A program made the position numbers and the translations under genes. Positions 59,942 to 64,000 of a stretch of DNA of 64,000 nt are shown here, piece after piece (the stretch's first letter is position 1; each line of letters opens with the position of its first letter). Origin of the DNA: Providencia vermicola (GTDB lineage: Bacteria > Pseudomonadota > Gammaproteobacteria > Enterobacterales > Enterobacteriaceae); NCBI RefSeq assembly GCF_010748935.1, contig NZ_CP048796.1:3661001-3725000 (forward strand), read 5' to 3'. Below the pieces are notes generated by a model. That model ran no database searches and had not been told where the DNA came from. It saw nothing but the letters and a program-made list of their open reading frames with translations.

Positions 59942-60328
59942 ATGAAATTAAAACGGCTCCACCACATTGCGATCATCGCTTCTAATTACTCTGTCAGTAA
60001 GCATTTTTACTGCCAAATTCTTGGCTTAACCTTATTAGAAGAACATTATCGGTCAGACTCGAATTCATGGAAGGCCGATTTAGCGTTAAATGATCAATAC
60101 CAAATTGAGTTATTTAGCTTTCCTAACCCACCAGCCAGACTGAGCTATCCTGAGGCGTGTGGTTTAAGGCATTTAGCTTTTAGCGTAGACGATCTTGATA
60201 AATGGATAGACTATTTGAAACAACATGATGTGATTTGTGAAGCGCCAAGACGAGATCCTTACACACAAAAAAGATTCACTTTTTTTGCTGATCCTGATGG
60301 GCTTCCTCTTGAATTGTATAGCGAATGA
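59942..60328 (+). CDS. gloA2: VOC-family protein, GloA2/YaeR-like
   Basis: Glyoxalase/VOC metalloprotein of the YaeR type. The frame is open from 59846, but ATG 59942 gives the family start MKLKRLHHIAIIASNYSVSK and 128 residues. Metal ligand candidates are His8 (LHHIAI), Glu in YQIELFSF, His in GLRHLAFSVDD and Glu in GLPLELYSE, arranged as in glyoxalase I. The physiological substrate is uncertain. Likely co-transcribed with panM. Confidence 0.85.
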   Translation: MKLKRLHHIAIIASNYSVSKHFYCQILGLTLLEEHYRSDSNSWKADLALNDQYQIELFSFPNPPARLSYPEACGLRHLAFSVDDLDKWIDYLKQHDVICEAPRRDPYTQKRFTFFADPDGLPLELYSE

Positions 60329-60339
60329 TATTGTATTTT

Positions 60340-60380
60340 CTGCATTTATTGCGTCATCATCATGACGGCAATAAATGCAG
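60340..60380. terminator. long hairpin between gloA2 and rpoH
   Basis: An 18-base-pair stem with one bulged G: CTGCATTTATTGC + GTCAT, 4-base loop, ATGAC + G + GCAATAAATGCAG. It lies between convergent genes and would fold in both transcripts. Lacks a T run, so it may act as a 3' stabiliser or a factor-assisted terminator. Confidence 0.6.
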
Positions 60381-60405
60381 TAACAAGAAAAAAGGAAGGT
60401 AAAAT

Positions 60406-61281
60406 CTAATCGCTTTCTTCGTCGTCTTCCATTGCAGCGCGCAACTTTTTCATTGCATTTTTTTCAAGCTGACGTACTCGTTCGGCAGAAACACCATACT
60501 TATCAGCCAACTCTTGCAATGTGGTTTTATTGTCGTCATCAAGCCAACGCGCACGAATAATATCTTGGCTACGTTCATCTAACGATTCTAATGCTTCCGT
60601 TAAACGATCGGTTGCATGACTTTCCCAGTTATCTTCTTCGATAGAACCAGCAAAATCCGATGATTTATCTTGTAAGAATAAGACAGGTGCAACCGGTTGA
60701 CCTAAGTCACCACTGTCATCGTCGTCAGACATATCAAAAGCCATATCCTGTGCAGCCATACGTGATTCCATTTCACGTACATCTTTGGTGCTAACCCCTA
60801 ACTCTTTAGCAACCATATCAACTTCATCTTGGTTAAACCAACCAAGGCGTTTTTTATTTTTTCTCAAATTAAAAAATAACTTACGCTGAGATTTAGTTGT
60901 GGCAATCTTAACAATACGCCAATTGCGCAACACATATTCATGAATTTCAGCTTTGATCCAATGGACTGCAAAGGAGACTAGGCGAACACCGATTTCAGGG
61001 TTAAAACGACGAACGGCTTTCATTAAGCCGATATTCCCTTCCTGAATTAAATCTGCTTGCGGTAGGCCATAACCTGCGTAGCTACGAGCAACATGGATCA
61101 CAAAACGTAAGTGCGATAAGATCAGCTGCTTTGCCGCATCCAGATCACCATGGTAATGCAGCCGTTCAGCAAGTTCCTTTTCTTCCTCAGCGGTTAGCAT
61201 AGGATAAGCATTGGCAGCCCGCATATAAGCTTCAATACTCCCTTGCGGAACAAGTGCTAATGATTGCATGTCTTTGGTCAT
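60406..61281 (-). CDS. rpoH: RNA polymerase sigma-32 (heat shock)
   Basis: Heat-shock sigma factor. The 291-residue protein has [20 protein letters not shown], region 2 with [36 protein letters not shown] distributed over residues 59-94, the RpoH box [16 protein letters not shown] (about 132-147), and region 4 with [19 protein letters not shown]. It is slightly longer than E. coli RpoH (284), with an acidic C-terminal tail EDDEESD. It has a sigma-E promoter upstream, and its early codons form the mRNA thermosensor in relatives. Confidence 0.98.
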   Translation of the reverse strand: MTKDMQSLALVPQGSIEAYMRAANAYPMLTAEEEKELAERLHYHGDLDAAKQLILSHLRFVIHVARSYAGYGLPQADLIQEGNIGLMKAVRRFNPEIGVRLVSFAVHWIKAEIHEYVLRNWRIVKIATTKSQRKLFFNLRKNKKRLGWFNQDEVDMVAKELGVSTKDVREMESRMAAQDMAFDMSDDDDSGDLGQPVAPVLFLQDKSSDFAGSIEEDNWESHATDRLTEALESLDERSQDIIRARWLDDDNKTTLQELADKYGVSAERVRQLEKNAMKKLRAAMEDDEESD

Positions 61282-61409
61282 TCAGATCCTCTTTGAAAAA
61301 TAATAAAAAAAGGGATTACTTCGATGCGAAATACAAGATTAAGTAAACCGTAGTCTACCAGTTTTATTGAGTTAAATAAATTACACTTATGTGATTACTA
61401 CAGTCTATG

Positions 61410-61436
61410 TCAGACACGTTAGGAAGAGAAAAGTTC
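61410..61436 (-). promoter_or_regulatory. sigma-E promoter of rpoH (P3-type)
   Basis: Minus strand GAACTT (61436-61431), 16-base spacer, TCTGA (61414-61410). This matches the sigma-E consensus and the spacing of the E. coli rpoH P3 promoter. It lies about 130 bases upstream of the start codon, in the ftsX-rpoH gap, and links envelope or extreme heat stress to sigma-32. Confidence 0.85.
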
Positions 61437-61493
61437 CCTGCAATATTGGTTTTTTATCGGCACAGTGGGAAACCATGCCGATAGGATAGACGA

Positions 61494-62471
61494 TTATTCA
61501 GGTGTGAAATGGCGCAAATGCTGTACCGTTGCTAACCACGCTGCAACCCATCCAATCATGGCTGACATCAATATCACCAGCAATGATTCTTCCCATAGCA
61601 ATCCTTCGATATGAAATTGCGTACCAAAAACGCTGGCTACTTGAGTGACGACGGCCGACAATTTCCAAACGAGCAGTGCTGACATAATCAATGAGATTAC
61701 CGCGCCTAATGCCCCCATCAATAGACCGCCATGTAAAAACGGTCGCATGATAAAGCCATCAGTTGCACCAATAAGTTTCATCACATTGATAGTATCTCGA
61801 CGGGCAAAAATATTGAGTCGAACGCTATTACCAATGACTAGGAATAGTGAAACAATCATTAAAATACCAATGACTGAAGCAACTTGCCCTACCAGCTGAG
61901 TCAAGGCTGCAAGGCGAGAAAACCAACTATCGTCCATGCGCACTTCTTCAATACCATGGACTTGGCTGACGCGGTCACGCAATGTGGTCAACACATCCGA
62001 CCCCTGAAAATCAATTTTTGGGGTAATGATCGCAACAGCTGGTAATGGATTTTCCTCAAGCATATCAAGCGCAGTACTAAATCCAGACCAGCTACGGAAT
62101 TCACTCATTGCTTGGTCACGTGATAAATAGTTTACATGGTCTACACCATCAAGCGCTTGTAATTGTGTTACCACGTTTTGACCGCCTTGTTCATCTAATG
62201 ACTTATCTAGATAAACCGTCAACTGAGGCGTTGGATACCATTGTTCAGCGGCTTGAGACACATTCTTCCAGACGATGTAACACAGGCTTGGCAAAGTGAG
62301 CGAAATTGCAATAACCATCACGGTGAGAAACGTTGCCAAAGGTTGCCTTAACATGTCTGCCAAGGTATTCAACCAAGCGTAACGCCACTGCTCTCGCCAT
62401 CCCCCTTTTAGTGCTTTACTCTTTGACTGCATAGGACGTTCAGACTTAGCTTTACGAACGTTTTTAGCCAT
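61494..62471 (-). CDS. ftsX: FtsX, cell-division ABC-like membrane protein
   Basis: Membrane half of FtsEX, which activates septal amidases through EnvC. The 325-residue protein has a basic cytoplasmic N-terminus, a first membrane helix (about 45-70), a large periplasmic loop that binds EnvC (about 72-195), and three more helices. Length is close to E. coli FtsX (352). Overlaps ftsE by 8 bases. A hairpin at 61455-61483 follows its stop. Confidence 0.96.
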   Translation of the reverse strand: MAKNVRKAKSERPMQSKSKALKGGWREQWRYAWLNTLADMLRQPLATFLTVMVIAISLTLPSLCYIVWKNVSQAAEQWYPTPQLTVYLDKSLDEQGGQNVVTQLQALDGVDHVNYLSRDQAMSEFRSWSGFSTALDMLEENPLPAVAIITPKIDFQGSDVLTTLRDRVSQVHGIEEVRMDDSWFSRLAALTQLVGQVASVIGILMIVSLFLVIGNSVRLNIFARRDTINVMKLIGATDGFIMRPFLHGGLLMGALGAVISLIMSALLVWKLSAVVTQVASVFGTQFHIEGLLWEESLLVILMSAMIGWVAAWLATVQHLRHFTPE

Positions 62472-63129
62472 GTTGACCTCCTATCATTCTTCCTTCACTT
62501 AGGGTAAGCACACGGTAGTTACGACGCTCAATCAAAGCAATATCATGAGTGGCCATTAACACCGTTACGCCAACTCGGTTAAACTCTTCGAATAAGCGCA
62601 TAATGCCTTCAGATAGTTCACCGTCGAGATTTCCCGTCGGCTCATCCGCAAGTAACATCGTCGGTTTATTCACAACCGCTCGCGCGATACCTACACGTTG
62701 TTGTTCACCGCCTGACAGCTGAATAGGAAAATTTTTCGCTTTATCGAGTAGACCCACTTTGTCCAATGCAGCTGATACTCGTCTACGAATATCTTCTGAG
62801 CTCGCACCCGAAATAATCAGTGGCATCGCAACATTGTCATAAACGGTTCTATCAAATAGCAGGTGATGATCTTGAAAAATCATTCCAATTTGCCTACGCA
62901 AAAATGGGATCTCCCGATTTTTTAGACGGCTGATATCGTGACCATTAAACAATATATGCCCTGCACTTGGGCGCTCAATACCACAAATGAGTTTCAGTAA
63001 GGTACTTTTACCTGCACCTGAGTGACCAGTTAAAAACGCCATTTCCCCAGGTTGTAAATGAAAATCTACCCCTTGGAGAGCCTGTCGGCCACCGCGATAA
63101 GCTTTACTGACATGTTCAAAGCGAATCAT
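62464..63129 (-). CDS. ftsE: FtsE, cell-division ATPase
   Basis: ATPase partner of FtsX. The 221-residue protein has Walker A GHSGAGKS (about 35-42), signature [15 protein letters not shown], Walker [13 protein letters not shown] and H-loop MATHD. Length is that of E. coli FtsE (222). Begins 6 bases after the ftsY stop. Confidence 0.97.
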   Translation of the reverse strand: MIRFEHVSKAYRGGRQALQGVDFHLQPGEMAFLTGHSGAGKSTLLKLICGIERPSAGHILFNGHDISRLKNREIPFLRRQIGMIFQDHHLLFDRTVYDNVAMPLIISGASSEDIRRRVSAALDKVGLLDKAKNFPIQLSGGEQQRVGIARAVVNKPTMLLADEPTGNLDGELSEGIMRLFEEFNRVGVTVLMATHDIALIERRNYRVLTLSEGRMIGGQHG

Positions 63130-63135
63130 CGAAAA

Positions 63136-64000
63136 TTATTCCTCTCGGGCAAATAGAGCCTCGATAAAGTCATCGGCTTTAAATGGACGTAAGTCCTCAA
63201 TACCCTCACCAATACCGATATAACGAATAGGAATACCGAATTGATCAGCAATAGAGAAGATCACCCCACCTTTTGCTGTGCCATCGAGCTTAGTCAATGT
63301 GATACCTGTCAGACCTACAGCATCATTAAAAAGTTTTGTCTGACTGACAGCATTTTGTCCAGTACTGGCATCCAGTGTTAACATAATTTCATGTGGCGCT
63401 TCCTCATCCAATTTTTTCATCACTCGGACGATTTTTTTCAGCTCTTCCATTAGATGCGCTTTATTTTGTAAGCGACCAGCGGTATCGGCGATGAGAACAT
63501 CGACACCTTTCGCTTTAGCGGATTGAATCGCATCGAAAATAACCGATGCTGGATCCGCTCCGGTATGTTGTGCAACCACAGAGATATGGTTTCTTTCTCC
63601 CCAAACTTGTAATTGCTCAACCGCAGCAGCACGGAAAGTGTCTCCAGCCGCTAACATGACTGTTTTACCTTCAGATTGATACTGGCGGGCCAATTTACCA
63701 ATCGTCGTTGTTTTACCAACACCATTGACCCCAACCATAAGAATAACATAGGGTTTCTTGTCTTCAATGACTAGCGGTTTATCTACACCAACTAAAATAT
63801 CAGACATTTCTTCACGTAATCTACTGTATAACGCATCAGCGTCTTTTAGTTCTTTACGGCTAGCATGTGTCGTTAAGTTATCAATGATTTTGCGTGTTGT
63901 TTCAACCCCAACATCAGCGATCAGTAACTGTTCTTCTAGCTCATCAAAAAGATCATCATCAATTTTCTTACCTGTAAACAGTCCAAGAAAACCAGAACCT
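63136..64000 (-). CDS. ftsY: FtsY, SRP receptor (5' end outside window)
   Basis: Membrane-targeting GTPase that receives the signal recognition particle. The open frame runs to the window edge; 287 codons are visible, covering the whole NG domain from GSGFLGLFTGKKIDDDLFDE. G domain motifs: G1 GVNGVGKTT, G3 DTAGRLQNK, G4 TKLDGTAKGG, and IRYIGIGEGIEDLRPF near the end. The acidic N-terminal A domain is not in the window. The Met at 63807 is internal and not the start. Confidence 0.97.
   Translation of the reverse strand, partial: GSGFLGLFTGKKIDDDLFDELEEQLLIADVGVETTRKIIDNLTTHASRKELKDADALYSRLREEMSDILVGVDKPLVIEDKKPYVILMVGVNGVGKTTTIGKLARQYQSEGKTVMLAAGDTFRAAAVEQLQVWGERNHISVVAQHTGADPASVIFDAIQSAKAKGVDVLIADTAGRLQNKAHLMEELKKIVRVMKKLDEEAPHEIMLTLDASTGQNAVSQTKLFNDAVGLTGITLTKLDGTAKGGVIFSIADQFGIPIRYIGIGEGIEDLRPFKADDFIEALFAREE

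Noticed and set aside
61455-61483. Terminator after ftsX
   Set aside because: TATCGGCA/TGCCGATA forms a stem, but the minus strand continues with A residues, not T residues; it may be structural only.

Overview
The window is chromosomal DNA of a gammaproteobacterium of the order Enterobacterales, most likely Providencia or a close Morganellaceae relative. Evidence: protein-level near-identity to enterobacterial housekeeping genes in the usual order (lptCAB-rpoN-hpf-ptsN-rapZ-npr; mreBCD-maf-rng-yhdP-tldD; accBC-yhdT-panF-prmA-dusB-fis; livKHMGF-panM-rpoH-ftsXEY), moderately AT-rich base composition, and a tnaC-tnaA-tnaB operon of the Proteus type. The genus is an inference from memory of protein families; no search was run.

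Layout. 1-5.7 kb (+): LPS export genes lptC (3' end), lptA and lptB, then rpoN and the nitrogen-PTS genes, then rnk. 5.8-20.5 kb: a YcxB-like protein and pmbA (-), darP (+), then a long minus-strand block reading mreB-mreC-mreD-maf-rng-yhdP-nitrilase-tldD and ending in a secreted barnase-like RNase and its barstar inhibitor. 21.2-29.9 kb (+): acuI, aroQ-accB-accC, two DUF202 membrane proteins, yhdT-panF-prmA, dusB-fis. 29.9-54.2 kb: accessory region. 54.3-64 kb: conserved again, with the branched-chain amino acid ABC transporter, panM-gloA2, rpoH and ftsX-ftsE-ftsY (5' end cut off by the window).

The accessory region holds five units. (1) A translationally overlapping three-gene operon: threonine-aldolase-like PLP enzyme, MFS transporter, ATP-grasp ligase. 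It looks like a minimal pathway that makes and exports a small amino-acid conjugate. (2) A chemoreceptor with an excellent FliA (sigma28) promoter. (3) The tryptophanase operon, including a 33-codon tnaC leader peptide with the diagnostic Trp/Asp/Pro spacing. (4) A pair of unrecognised membrane proteins. (5) A large cluster: hutC regulator facing hutU, a CaiB-type CoA-transferase, an acyl-CoA dehydrogenase, an NCS1 permease, both ETF subunits and an ETF:quinone oxidoreductase.

Unit 5 is the most interesting. The genes fit a complete route: import of an imidazole acid, activation as a CoA ester, alpha-beta desaturation with electrons passed through ETF and ETF-QO to quinone, release of urocanate, then hydration by HutU. 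The obvious substrate is imidazole propionate (dihydrourocanate). hutH, hutI and hutG are not in the window. This function is inferred from gene content, not demonstrated.
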